Counted from the first letter of the stretch, positions 34,658 through 43,708 are shown. The stretch: DNA of 64,000 nucleotides from Paenibacillus nanensis (GCF_003583765.1 NZ_QXQA01000013.1:62001-126000); one strand, 5' to 3'. Numbers and translations are program-made. Notes: generated by a model not told the origin, from the sequence alone.

Positions 34658-35296
34658 GTACAAACTCCGGGACCTCACCCCTGGGTGGCCCTGTTTTGTA
34701 CGATTTTTCGTACAAACTCCGGGGTTTCGCAACTTGCCCGCCTGCTTTTGTACGATTTTTCGTACAAAGTCCGGGGGGGTCGCAACTTGATGGCCCGCTT
34801 TTGTACGATTTTTCGTACAAGCTCCGAGGTTTCGCACCTCGCCCGCCCGCTTTTGTACGATTTTTCGTACAAACTCCGGGGGTTCGCAACTCGCTCGCCC
34901 ACTTTTGTACGATTTTTCGTACAAACTCCGGGGGTTCGCAACTCGCCCGCCCGCTTTTGTACGATTTTTCGTACAAACTCCGGGAGTTCGCGCCTTGATG
35001 GCCCGCTTTTGTACGATTTTTCGTACAAACTCCGGGATTCCGCAACTCGCTCGACCGCTTTTGTACGTTTTTTCGTACAAACTTCGAGGGTTCGCAACTT
35101 GCCCGCCCAGTTTTGTACGATTTTTCGTACAAATTCCGAGGGTTCGCAACTTGCCCGCCCACTTTTGTACGATTTTTCGTACAAACTCAGGGGGTTCGCA
35201 ACTCGCTCGCCCGCTTTTGTACGATTTTTCGTACAAACTCCGGGGGTTCGCACCTCCCCCACCCACTTTTTTACGATTTTTCGTACTGTACAAGGG
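34658..35296. repeat. Tandem array of a 52-bp palindrome-bearing repeat (12 copies)
   Basis: GTACGATTTTTCGTAC recurs at 34698, 34750, 34803, 34855, 34907, 34959, 35011, 35063, 35115, 35167 and 35219, with a decayed last copy at 35271 and a partial first copy from 34658. The period is 52 bp (once 53). Each unit carries a hairpin TTTGTACG-ATTTTT-CGTACAAA followed by ACTCCGGGGGTTCGCAACT and GCCCGCCCGC-like sequence. Because 52 is not a multiple of 3, long open frames thread it on both strands; these are artefacts. It fills the gap between the GH2 gene's terminator and the sugar transporter operon. Confidence 0.95.
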
Positions 35297-35308
35297 CACA
35301 CATCGCAG

Positions 35309-35345
35309 CAAAAACAAAGAGACTCGGAACCTGTCCCGAGCCTCT
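35309..35345 (-). terminator. Intrinsic terminator of the GH2 gene
   Basis: On the minus strand AGAGGCTCGG pairs with CCGAGTCTCT (one mismatch), followed by TTGTTTTTG, 35 bp past the stop. Confidence 0.7.
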
Positions 35346-35379
35346 ATACTGTCATTGTCCGTTATCCATCGACCCTCCG

Positions 35380-38300
35380 CTAGATCAGGATCCAGCGGGC
35401 CATCATCGCGATATCCTCGATGTCTACCTTGCCGTCTCTGTTCAGATCCGCCTTGCTGTATCTCGCCCAATCCGGGTCAGAGCTCGACTTGCCGTAAGCG
35501 GCGGCCAGAATGCCGAGATCGCCGACCGTAATCCGGCTGTCGTTATTGATGTCGCCGGACAGCACAGATGCTTGGAATGCTGCAACAGCCGCATTCAGTT
35601 TATTGATTGCCGCCGTCACTTCCGCGCCGGTAACGTCTCCGTCCGCAGCGGTTGCCTTCGCTTCCGCGATAGCCGCGCCGAACGCCGTCTTAGCGGCCGC
35701 CGGATATTGACCAGGCAGCGTACCGACTACCGCTGCGTTGTAGATCGCCTCAGCGGAAGCGATCGCCTCGAGCAGCGCAGACACATCCGCCTGAGCGCGA
35801 ATGTTCACCGCATGCTCCGCATCGCGAAGCTGAAGCTCTTCGCCGGAGCCGTTCGCCGCTTCCGCATCGGATACGCGGATCACCGTGCTTGAAGCCTCCT
35901 CCGCTTCAAGCGTCATGAAGCTAAGCTTCAGCCATTCGGCGTTCGCGTCGATGCCGCTGCCTTGGCCCGCAGCTACGATCCGCACCTTGCCCGGCTCAAG
36001 CACCTTCTGCTCCAGCACGCCGAAGCCTTCCTTCACGGACGCCGCCGATGACAGCGCAAGCTTGCTGGAATCAAAGTTCACCGTCAAGATTTGCGCGAAC
36101 ATCGTTTCGAAGCGTTCGTCCGCAATATCAGATGAACCGACCATCACGTCAAAGCTTTCGCCTGTCGCCGTCTGCGAAGGCCCGCTGAGCATTACCGACG
36201 GCTCCTGCGGCTGTTCAGGCGCGACCGGTCCGACGGAGAAATAATCGAAGTCAGCTTGGATATGAACGTTGTCGCCGGTAGACATGCCGTAAAAGCCGAT
36301 TTTCAAATCGCTTAAATCAATGGTCATCGGATCAGCTGCAGCTTTCCAGGCTGTTCCGTCCCAATAATACGTGGACGCGACGTTGCCGACCTTCCGAATT
36401 TGCAGGTAGGATGTGTCATAGCCAGGATGCGGCGCCATATTCGAAGCTTTTCGATAGACACGGTTTTTCTCGTACGCGGTCTCCAGGCTCTTGCCCGTGG
36501 AGCCGGTCGTATCCCAGACGTGACCGAGCCGGAAGAAGTTGTCTTCGTTCTGCCACAGAATGAGTCCTGCCTGCTGGTAGTTTCTTCTGACCGGCGCCGT
36601 TACTTTAAATGTAATCGCAAAATCCCCTTCTGGCGCGTCCTGCAGGAAAATGTTCGGCAAGCTGTTGAGCTCCTGATAAATATCACCGCCCGACGTTTCG
36701 AGGCTGAGGAAGCCCGGCTTGCGCGTCAGCGACCATTTGCTGTTGTTCGGCTTGTATACCGTCCAGGCAGGATCGAGCTGCTCCTCGTCGAAGCCGTCGA
36801 CGGACGATCCTGCAGGAATCGGATCGTTCACGGAGACAAAAAACTGCTCCCTGGCGCTCTTCAGCGAAGTGATCGCGCCTTGAATTTGATCCTTCGTCGC
36901 GTTCCCGTTATCCGCTACAGCGGCCGCTGCTTCAATTGCTTCTCGGAAAGCCTCCATGACCGCTTGCGCGTACTGGCCGGCGCCGCCGCCTGTCACAGCT
37001 CCGTCTGCCAACGCTTCCGCAGCCGCAAGCTCTTCGAGCAAATCCTCCTTCGTCACGCCGCCGATTAATTCGCGGTGCGCCTTGGCGATGCGGGCGAAAT
37101 CGATTTTCTCTACTTTGCGGTCGTAGGACAATAAGCCGTTAATCTCATACTCCACATCCGTAATCTGCGTATAGATAGCGGCGCTTAAACCGTTCGCTTT
37201 CATTTCCTTCACGCGGTCAATGTAATTGATATACTGTGAAGTCAGCTGCTCCTTGCTGTTCATCAGCTGGTACGAGAAGACGAGCGGGCTCCATTCATGA
37301 CCCGGTACATGCAGCCCTAATCCGCCGTATTCACCCAGCACGGCCGCCCTCGTATCGGATGGAGCAGGCGAATTCGGCGCAGGATAGCTGTGCATGTCGA
37401 TTAGGTCGCCGGCTCCGGCATCCCACCAGCCGCTTGTGCTGTTCACAAGGCGCGTCGAATCGAGGCTCTCTACATAAGCCGTCGCTTCTCTCGTTTTTGC
37501 CCCGCCTTGGTCGAACTGCCCCCAGCCTTCGTTGAATACTGTCCATACGATGATGGACGTGACGCTTCGAAGCTGATCCACCATCTCCTTGTACTCCTTC
37601 AGCCATTGCGCTTTCGCCGCGTCGGAAATATCGGAGCCGCGGTTATACTGACGGTCCTCGAGGCTCGGCATATCCTGCCAGACGAGCACGCCCAGCTTAT
37701 CCGCCCAATAGTACCAGCGGGCCGGCTCGACCTTGATATGCTTGCGGATCGTGTTCATGCCGACGCGCTTCACCGCTTCAATATCGAATCGCAGCGCTTC
37801 GTCCGTTGGCGCCGTGTAGATGCCGTCCGGCCAGAAGCCTTGATCGAGCGGCCCCATCTGGAACACAAATTCGCCGTTCAGCATCGGCCGGGTAATGCCG
37901 TCAACCTTGCCGAGCTTAATCTCCCGCATGCCGAAATAGCTCGTCACTTCGTCGACAACCGTATCGCCGTTTTTCAAATAAACCTTCAAATCGTATAAGA
38001 ACGGATCATCCGGCGACCACAGCCGGGCATCCGGAATCGCTACCCGTATTTCCTTGCCCGGTTCGCCGGTTGCGCTGCCGATCGTCTCGCCGCCGGCGGA
38101 GACAACCGCCTCTACGGTATAACCTCCAGCTTGCGCGCCTGCGGCAGGCGCCGTCAGCTTCAGTACCTCTTCTTGGATGTCGGTCGCCATATCCAGCTTC
38201 TCGATATGAGCTGCCGCCACCGGCTCCAGCCATACCGTCTGCCAAATGCCCGATACGGACGTATACCAGATGCCGCCGAGCTTCTTCACCGTCTGCTTGC

Positions 38301-39666
38301 CGACGGCCTGATCCTCGCCCATATCCGATTTATCCAATACATGCACAATGAGTTCGTTCTCGCCTTCGACCAAATAATCCGTAATGTCGAAGCTGAAGGA
38401 CGTGTAACCGCCTTTATGCGATCCAACATTTTGGCCGTTCACATAGACGGTCGCCAAATAATCGACCGCGCCGAAGTTCAGCTTCACGCGCTGGCCGTCC
38501 CATTCGGAGGGAACGGTGAATTCGCGTTTGTACCACATCAGGTCCTCAACCCGGTTAATGCCGGACAGCTTCGCCTCCGCCGCGAAAGGCACGAGAATTT
38601 TCTCCTTTAACGTCTGTCCTGCCGGCAAAGCTTCCCCTACCCTCGCCGCCTGGAATTCCCATTCACCGTTCAAATTCAGCCAAGCGTCGCGCGCAAGCTG
38701 CGGCCGCGGATATTCCGGAAGCACGTTAGCCGGATCGACGTCGTCCGCCCATGGCGTCATAATCTGATACGCGGACAGATTGAGAACAGGTTTATCGAAT
38801 GCGGCAACCGCCTCGCCAGCTTGTGTTTCCAGTCCGCCTGCTCCGTCATAGACGACCTTCACCGTGTCCATGTCCTTACCGTAGACGGGATTCTGAAACT
38901 TGATGACAACTGTTTGAGCGTCCCCATCCTTTAATTCTGCCGAGGCGGCTTGCAGATTCCCCGTCGGGATCCGCAGCGACATATGGCTCAAAAGCTCTCC
39001 CGTCACCGATTCAGGCTTCAGCGGCGCTTCAAAATGAATCTCCGCCGTCAGTCCATCCTGCGCAATGACGCCTCCCGGCTGAAAGCCTTCCGGCATATAA
39101 AACGCGGAGGCCGGCACCGCTTCCTTCGTGATGCTGGCGCTTTCCCAGCGCAGATGAACATTGGATCCGCCGTTATCTTCAAACAGCTCAAGCTTAATCG
39201 CATGCTTATGTCCGGCCGTAAGGGCAACCGGCGCCCCGATCTGCTCCTTATCCCAGTCCCCGATCCAATGGTCGATGACAAGCGTGTCATCGATCCACAG
39301 CCGGAAGCCATTATCTCCGATAATGGAAAACGTATAATCCTCCGTAAATTCTGGCACGATATACCCCGTCAATCTGACCCCGACCCGATTCTCGAGACCC
39401 GTTATAAACTTGAACGTCGGCTCCAGGTTGTTGATGTCGAGCGATTTCGCAAGGCCTACGCCTTTCGCATCGCCGAATGCGTACCCCGGCGGATTGCCCA
39501 CGGCAAAATATTCCGCCTTAAGCCCTTGATACAGCGGCGCCTCCTCGCTCGCAGCCGCTTCCGACGCATAGGCGCGCGGAGCGTTCGCAAATGCGGCCGC
39601 GATTAGACTGAACAAGACGGCGAGCGCCGTCACCGCGCTTATTGCTTTGGTTCTTCCTATTATCAT
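35380..39666 (-). CDS. Multidomain secreted GH2 glycosidase with PA14, cohesin and dockerin domains
   Basis: A 1428-residue secreted protein: signal peptide (to about 36); PA14 domain (about 45-195, GLKAEYFAVGNPPGY); Ig-like region (to about 300); GH2 core (about 300-865). The acid/base Glu lies in WTVFNEGWGQFD and the nucleophile Glu in LGEYGGLG. Then come a FIVAR-like helical repeat (about 870-940), a beta-sandwich DUF1349/LamG-like domain (about 950-1155), a cohesin-type domain (about 1165-1300), a second FIVAR, and a C-terminal type I dockerin with two calcium loops (DINNDSRITVGDLG and DLNRDGKVDIEDIA). Likely a beta-galactosidase-type exo-enzyme on plant polysaccharide. ATG 39666 has AGGAGG 8 nt upstream. 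Confidence 0.9.
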   Translation of the reverse strand: MIIGRTKAISAVTALAVLFSLIAAAFANAPRAYASEAAASEEAPLYQGLKAEYFAVGNPPGYAFGDAKGVGLAKSLDINNLEPTFKFITGLENRVGVRLTGYIVPEFTEDYTFSIIGDNGFRLWIDDTLVIDHWIGDWDKEQIGAPVALTAGHKHAIKLELFEDNGGSNVHLRWESASITKEAVPASAFYMPEGFQPGGVIAQDGLTAEIHFEAPLKPESVTGELLSHMSLRIPTGNLQAASAELKDGDAQTVVIKFQNPVYGKDMDTVKVVYDGAGGLETQAGEAVAAFDKPVLNLSAYQIMTPWADDVDPANVLPEYPRPQLARDAWLNLNGEWEFQAARVGEALPAGQTLKEKILVPFAAEAKLSGINRVEDLMWYKREFTVPSEWDGQRVKLNFGAVDYLATVYVNGQNVGSHKGGYTSFSFDITDYLVEGENELIVHVLDKSDMGEDQAVGKQTVKKLGGIWYTSVSGIWQTVWLEPVAAAHIEKLDMATDIQEEVLKLTAPAAGAQAGGYTVEAVVSAGGETIGSATGEPGKEIRVAIPDARLWSPDDPFLYDLKVYLKNGDTVVDEVTSYFGMREIKLGKVDGITRPMLNGEFVFQMGPLDQGFWPDGIYTAPTDEALRFDIEAVKRVGMNTIRKHIKVEPARWYYWADKLGVLVWQDMPSLEDRQYNRGSDISDAAKAQWLKEYKEMVDQLRSVTSIIVWTVFNEGWGQFDQGGAKTREATAYVESLDSTRLVNSTSGWWDAGAGDLIDMHSYPAPNSPAPSDTRAAVLGEYGGLGLHVPGHEWSPLVFSYQLMNSKEQLTSQYINYIDRVKEMKANGLSAAIYTQITDVEYEINGLLSYDRKVEKIDFARIAKAHRELIGGVTKEDLLEELAAAEALADGAVTGGGAGQYAQAVMEAFREAIEAAAAVADNGNATKDQIQGAITSLKSAREQFFVSVNDPIPAGSSVDGFDEEQLDPAWTVYKPNNSKWSLTRKPGFLSLETSGGDIYQELNSLPNIFLQDAPEGDFAITFKVTAPVRRNYQQAGLILWQNEDNFFRLGHVWDTTGSTGKSLETAYEKNRVYRKASNMAPHPGYDTSYLQIRKVGNVASTYYWDGTAWKAAADPMTIDLSDLKIGFYGMSTGDNVHIQADFDYFSVGPVAPEQPQEPSVMLSGPSQTATGESFDVMVGSSDIADERFETMFAQILTVNFDSSKLALSSAASVKEGFGVLEQKVLEPGKVRIVAAGQGSGIDANAEWLKLSFMTLEAEEASSTVIRVSDAEAANGSGEELQLRDAEHAVNIRAQADVSALLEAIASAEAIYNAAVVGTLPGQYPAAAKTAFGAAIAEAKATAADGDVTGAEVTAAINKLNAAVAAFQASVLSGDINNDSRITVGDLGILAAAYGKSSSDPDWARYSKADLNRDGKVDIEDIAMMARWILI

Positions 39667-39883
39667 CAATCATTCCTCCTAACCCATTATCCGTCCTGCC
39701 GGCTTTGCCAGATCCCGATGTGTATATGGCCGACCCCGTTCAAAGCTCTTCTATGACTGACCAGGAGTCGTCGACTCCTATTGCCTTCACTCCCTTTACC
39801 CGCTACAAGCTCGCTCCCTGCAATAGCCCACATTCGATCAGCTGCGTTCGGCAACACCTCCCTTCCATAATCGATAGGAACCG

Positions 39884-40912
39884 CTACTTCGCGTTCCGGC
39901 TATCAGCCGCCGCAAGCAGCAGCGTAACGGCTTCCGCGCGCGTCGTGTTCGCGTCCGGCGCAAACCTGTTGCCGCCGCGCCCCTTCACGATGCCCGCCTC
40001 CACCGCTGCGGCAACTGAAGGCTCCGCCCATGCGGGAATGGCAAGGCGGTCGGCAAAGCTGCTCTGATCGTTCGCCTCAGCCGCAAGTCCCAGCGCCCGG
40101 GCGACCATTACCGCAACCTCGCTCCTTGTAATGAGCCGCTCTGGCTGGAACGTGCCGTCATCATACCCTTTCAAGACGCCTGCCTGAACCGCTGCGTCAA
40201 TCGATTCCTGCGCCCAGACCGGAATGCTGCCGCTGTCCGCGAACGCAGACACGGATTCCGCTGCAGCCGGCAGCTCGAGCGCTCTCGCCAGCATGACCGC
40301 GAATTCGGCGCGTGTAACCTGGGCCTCCGGCCGGAACGTTCCATCGCTGTAGCCTTTGACAAATCCCGACTGCGCTGCGCGGATGACCGCCGCTTCCGCC
40401 CAATGGCCTTGTATATCCTTAAAGACCGGTCCTGCGAGCTCCAGACCAAGCTTGACGGAAGGTTTGTTCTCCAAAGCTTTGAGCGCGCTGTCGACCAGCT
40501 TTACACTGGTCAGCTTCACCTCTGAATTTCCCGTGCCGACCGCTTCAAACACGAGACTGCATAAAATAAAGCTTCCGCTCTCCCCTTTCTTCTGCCCTGT
40601 CTTCGTGCTTGCAAATACGACCTGCCCGTCTTCCGCTTGGGGCTTGATCGAAAAACCGGCCACCGCCCCGCTCGATGCGCTTTTAAACCGCAGCTTGGCA
40701 GGGTCATACGACAGCTTGACTTCATAGGCATACACGTCCTGCAGCGATTCCCCCCTCACGTCAATCTTGATTTCGTGAGCGCTTAAGCTCCCATTCTTAT
40801 CAGCCGCTAAGCGAAATGCCTGCTGCTGCTCGGCTGCCGCATAAGCGGGAAGAAGAACAGTGATCCATAACGCAAAAAGCCCCAGCATCACAAACCGCTT
40901 GCTATTGTTCAC
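39884..40912 (-). CDS. Cell-surface anchor protein: cohesin domain plus three SLH domains
   Basis: Signal peptide (to about 28), then a cohesin-type domain (about 30-165: VRGESLQDVYAYEVKLSYDP, KLRFKSASSGAVAGFS, LCSLVFEAVGTGNSEVKL), then three S-layer homology repeats (about 170-342; VFKDIQGHWAEAAVIRAAQ, GYSDGTFRPEAQVTRAEFA and equivalents). SLH domains bind pyruvylated secondary wall polymer, so the cohesin is displayed at the surface. The dockerin-bearing GH2 gene lies 217 bp downstream on the same strand. I chose GTG 40912 (GAGGGG 8 nt upstream); ATG 40918 is possible. A perfect palindrome lies 35 bp upstream. Confidence 0.88.
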   Translation of the reverse strand: MNNSKRFVMLGLFALWITVLLPAYAAAEQQQAFRLAADKNGSLSAHEIKIDVRGESLQDVYAYEVKLSYDPAKLRFKSASSGAVAGFSIKPQAEDGQVVFASTKTGQKKGESGSFILCSLVFEAVGTGNSEVKLTSVKLVDSALKALENKPSVKLGLELAGPVFKDIQGHWAEAAVIRAAQSGFVKGYSDGTFRPEAQVTRAEFAVMLARALELPAAAESVSAFADSGSIPVWAQESIDAAVQAGVLKGYDDGTFQPERLITRSEVAVMVARALGLAAEANDQSSFADRLAIPAWAEPSVAAAVEAGIVKGRGGNRFAPDANTTRAEAVTLLLAAADSRNAK

Positions 40913-40946
40913 GAACATTCCCCCTCTTTTCGTTCTTCAAGACTCT

Positions 40947-40963
40947 TGATACGATTCGTATCA
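40947..40963. promoter_or_regulatory. Palindromic operator candidate upstream of the cohesin-SLH gene
   Basis: TGATACGA-T-TCGTATCA is a perfect 8+8 palindrome, 35 bp upstream of the start codon and in the probable promoter region. Confidence 0.45.
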
Positions 40964-41166
40964 TTCATGCAATGACATGACGAGTTAGTTTTATTTTACA
41001 AAGGGAATTCCGCTTCTGTATTTGCAATTTCAGGTCAAAAGTTACGATATTCGGCTGAGATTATATCGGATTGCATGCACCCACTCCTATACGCGATTGC
41101 CGGCGTAGGATGTAAGCATATGCCATACCATATTGTTACGAAGTAAACTTTGGAGGAGGAGGGCTT

Positions 41167-41505
41167 ATGCCGAATTACCGCATTATCGTCGATCTCTCCG
41201 ACCGTAACCTGTACCTGCTGGACGGAAATATCGTGACGAACCAATATAAAGTGGGGATCGGGCGAATGCTGCACGATACGCCGACAGGGGAGTTCACCAT
41301 TGTTAACAAGCAGGCCAATCCCGGCGGGCCGTTCGGCGTTCTCTGGATGGGCTTGTCTAAGCCTCATTACGGCATTCACGGAACCAATAACCCCGCATCC
41401 ATCGGTCATGAGGTGTCGCTTGGCTGTATTCGCATGCACAATGAGGATGTGCTGGCACTGTCCAAGCTTGCTCCGGTCGGGACGAGAGTGACGATACGCC
41501 GCTAA
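41167..41505 (+). CDS. L,D-transpeptidase (YkuD domain), short form
   Basis: The 112-residue protein is a bare YkuD catalytic domain: YRIIVDLSDRNLYLLDG, TPTGEFTIVNK, YGIHGTNNPASIG and the active-site SLGCIRMHNEDVL with the nucleophile Cys. Such enzymes form 3-3 peptidoglycan cross-links or act in spore cortex maturation. There is no signal peptide or LysM domain, which is odd for a wall enzyme; short forms occur in Bacillales. TTGGAGGAGGAGGGCTT precedes the ATG. Confidence 0.92.
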   Translation: MPNYRIIVDLSDRNLYLLDGNIVTNQYKVGIGRMLHDTPTGEFTIVNKQANPGGPFGVLWMGLSKPHYGIHGTNNPASIGHEVSLGCIRMHNEDVLALSKLAPVGTRVTIRR

Positions 41506-41512
41506 CGAAAAA

Positions 41513-41553
41513 AAAGGTCTCTCGCGAGCCAATGGAGCCTGCGAAAGACCTTT
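41513..41553. terminator. Bidirectional terminator between LDT and tyrS
   Basis: AAAGGTCTCTCGC (41513-41525) pairs with GCGAAAGACCTTT (41541-41553) with one mismatch, between converging genes. Confidence 0.75.
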
Positions 41554-41558
41554 ATCTA

Positions 41559-42824
41559 TTATGAAGTTAATTTGACCAGGCTGTAATTCTTTTTGCCTTT
41601 GCGGATAATGATGAACCGGCCGTCGAACGAGTCGTCCGGCGTAACCTCCAGCGACAGGTCGGTTACGCGCTCGCCGTTCATCGAGATCGCGCCGTTCGTA
41701 ATGTCTTCTCTCGCTTGGCGCTTCGAAGGCTCGATGCCTACGTCCACCAGCCAATCGACGATGTTTTTCGTTTCCTTCGTCGCTTGGAAGGTCGGCATTT
41801 CCTTGAAGCCCTGCTCGATCTCATCCGCAGTCAGGGACTTAATGTCGCCTGTGAACAATGCCGCCGTAATTTTTTTCGCCTGCTCGAGTCTCTCCTCGCC
41901 GTGCACGAATCTTGTCATTTCTTCCGCCAGCGTCTTTTGCGCTTCACGCTTATGCGGCTCGGTCTGCACCTTCTCCGCCAGCGCTTCGATCGCTTCTTTG
42001 TCCAGGAAGGTGAAGTACTTCAAGTATTTGACGACATCGCGGTCATCCGTATTCGCCCAGAACTGGTAGAACTCGAACGGCGTCGTCTTGTTCGGGTCAA
42101 GCCATACCGCACCGCCCGCTGACTTGCCGAACTTCGTTCCGTCAGCCTTCAGCATCAGAGGGATCGTTAGGCCGAACGCTTTGGCTTCCGCGCCTTCCTT
42201 CTTCCGGATAAGATCGAGGCCTGCCGTAATGTTGCCCCATTGGTCGGAGCCGCCGATTTGCAGCTGCACGTCCTCTTCCCGGTACAGATGATGGAAATCG
42301 AGCGACTGAAGAATTTGGTAGGAGAACTCGGTGAACGAGATCCCGCTCTCCAGACGGCTCGATACAACATCCTTCGCAAGCATATTGTTGATGCTGAAGT
42401 TTTTGCCGTAGTCGCGCAAAAACTCAATCACGTTGATTTTATGCGTCCAGTCATAGTTGTTCACAAGAAGCAGCTCGCCGCTGCCGTCTTCCTTGACGAA
42501 CAGCTTCTTCATTTGTGCCGTAAGCGCCTCGACATTCGCCTCAATCTGCTCCAACGATTGCAGCGAACGCTCCGACGTGCGGCCGCTCGGGTCGCCGATC
42601 GTACCTGTGGCTCCGCCGATCAGAATTACAGGGCGATGCCCCGCCAGCTGGAACCGCTTCAGCATCATGAATGGAATCAAATGGCCGATATGCATACTGT
42701 CGCCCGTCGGGTCAACTCCGCAGTACAAGGAAATTTTCTTCTCGTTTACGAGCTCGCGCAAGCCCTCCGCGTCCGTCTGCTGGTTAATGGCCTCGCGCCA
42801 TTCCAATTCGTCGATAATGTTCAT
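41559..42824 (-). CDS. tyrS: Tyrosyl-tRNA synthetase
   Basis: Class I synthetase of 421 residues. The HIGH-type motif is SMHIGHLIPFM, the KMSKS-type motif is KFGKSAGG, the tyrosine site is in YCGVDPTGDS, and the C-terminal S4 domain starts REDITNGAISMNGERV. Length is normal for the bacterial TyrS type. The transcript begins with a T-box leader (43105-43372) that senses uncharged tRNA. An unusually long 280-bp stretch lies between the leader terminator and the start codon; it holds spaced palindromes. Confidence 0.97.
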   Translation of the reverse strand: MNIIDELEWREAINQQTDAEGLRELVNEKKISLYCGVDPTGDSMHIGHLIPFMMLKRFQLAGHRPVILIGGATGTIGDPSGRTSERSLQSLEQIEANVEALTAQMKKLFVKEDGSGELLLVNNYDWTHKINVIEFLRDYGKNFSINNMLAKDVVSSRLESGISFTEFSYQILQSLDFHHLYREEDVQLQIGGSDQWGNITAGLDLIRKKEGAEAKAFGLTIPLMLKADGTKFGKSAGGAVWLDPNKTTPFEFYQFWANTDDRDVVKYLKYFTFLDKEAIEALAEKVQTEPHKREAQKTLAEEMTRFVHGEERLEQAKKITAALFTGDIKSLTADEIEQGFKEMPTFQATKETKNIVDWLVDVGIEPSKRQAREDITNGAISMNGERVTDLSLEVTPDDSFDGRFIIIRKGKKNYSLVKLTS

Positions 42825-43104
42825 TCAAACTCAGCTCCTTCTTCTTCCTCAAAGTTATTTATTAGTCTAGATGCCCCAACCACTCCGAGAATGATGCAAA
42901 TCTGCAGCTTTTTCAGAGCGGTTAACCCCATTTCACTAGAATTGATGCATATGTGCAGAATTTTTTCCCCTACCTACACTTGGAGGAGCACTCTGCTTCC
43001 TAAAATGCTGTACCGCTGCATCATTTCCTACAAACTACCCTTGCTCTCCGATAAATTGATGCACATTTGCATCATTCTGCGATGTTTCATCATGCAGCAA
43101 AAAC
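42825..43104. repeat. Gene-free stretch with spaced TGATGCA...TGCATCA palindromes
   Basis: Three related palindromes occur: TGATGCAAATCTGCAGC (42892-42908), TTGATGCATATGTGCAGAA (42942-42960) and TTGATGCACATTTGCATCA (43056-43074). A decayed copy containing GCTGCATCATTT lies near 43015. Spacing is about 50-60 bp. The stretch lies within the tyrS transcript after the leader terminator. No coding sequence is visible. Confidence 0.6.
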
Positions 43105-43372
43105 AAAAAAAGCCCCTAGTCTAATGTAGACATAGGGACGATTGGATAACCGTGGTACCACCCAAATTGCATCGATGATTTAACCCGCATTAACGGGACC
43201 ATCAATACCACTTTCTGCGATGTATCGGTCGCACCCGCTTGGCATTACCCAAGATACTCCAGAGTGTAATTCGCGGCATTGTGTGTGCCGGGTTCCATCA
43301 ACCCCCGGCTTTCTAGGAACAGGGACAACTCCGCTACTGGTCTCCTTCAACGTATTCCATATTGGATTACAG
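43105..43372 (-). promoter_or_regulatory. T-box leader of tyrS with terminator
   Basis: The conserved T-box sequence GGGTGGTACCACGG lies at 43150-43163 (minus strand). It is followed by a terminator hairpin (CCCTATGTCTA pairing with TAGACTAGGG) and seven T at 43105-43137. Upstream is a long structured Stem I region; a UAC tyrosine triplet in GAATTACAC (43266-43268) is a candidate specifier, though I could not fold it to be sure. Binding of uncharged tRNA-Tyr to the T-box would stabilise the antiterminator and allow tyrS expression. Confidence 0.9.
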
Positions 43373-43374
43373 AC

Positions 43375-43403
43375 AGTATAGGGAAATCATTACGCGATGT
43401 CAA
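43375..43403 (-). promoter_or_regulatory. Sigma-A promoter of the tyrS T-box transcript
   Basis: On the minus strand TTGACA (43398-43403), exactly 17 bp, then TATACT (43375-43380), a near-consensus promoter immediately before the leader. Confidence 0.85.
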
Positions 43404-43507
43404 TATTTTGATTGAGCCGAGTTCTGCCGATAAGAAAGGAGTAGAGCATGAAACGTATGCTTTCGAAGCCTGTTTTGCTGACGCAAAACATTGGAGGAGG
43501 TGAATCT

Positions 43508-43684
43508 ATGGATATTGCTGCCTTATCCACGTCGCTTAGCAGCGCGTCGTTATCTCAAGCCGTAAGCATCAGAGTGCTTAGCATGGCAAAGGGACAAGCC
43601 GAGCAGCAAGGGCAAAGCCTGGTGCAAATGATGAACGCGAGTCTGGATCCGAATCTGGGAAAAAATCTTGATATTCGAGTTTAG
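43508..43684 (+). CDS. YjfB-like putative motility protein
   Basis: A 58-residue helical protein with the YjfB pattern: MDIAALSTSLSSASLSQAVS, then LSMAKGQAEQQGQSLVQMM and a short tail. The start ATG has TTGGAGGAGGTGAATCT upstream; the frame extends to 43448 without a better site. B. subtilis yjfB belongs to the SigD (motility) regulon, but the function is unknown. Terminator follows. Confidence 0.8.
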   Translation: MDIAALSTSLSSASLSQAVSIRVLSMAKGQAEQQGQSLVQMMNASLDPNLGKNLDIRV

Positions 43685-43708
43685 CGTAGGATGTCTTCTG
43701 AGGTTTTG

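Noticed and set aside
34658..35296. CRISPR array.
   Set aside because: The whole 52-bp unit is conserved, including the part between the palindromes; there are no unique spacers and no cas genes.
34607..35531. Several overlapping open frames of 100-310 codons on both strands across the 52-bp array.
   Set aside because: They follow the 52-bp period and exist because the repeat lacks stops in most frames; there are no ribosome sites and the 'proteins' are translations of the same unit in rotating frames.
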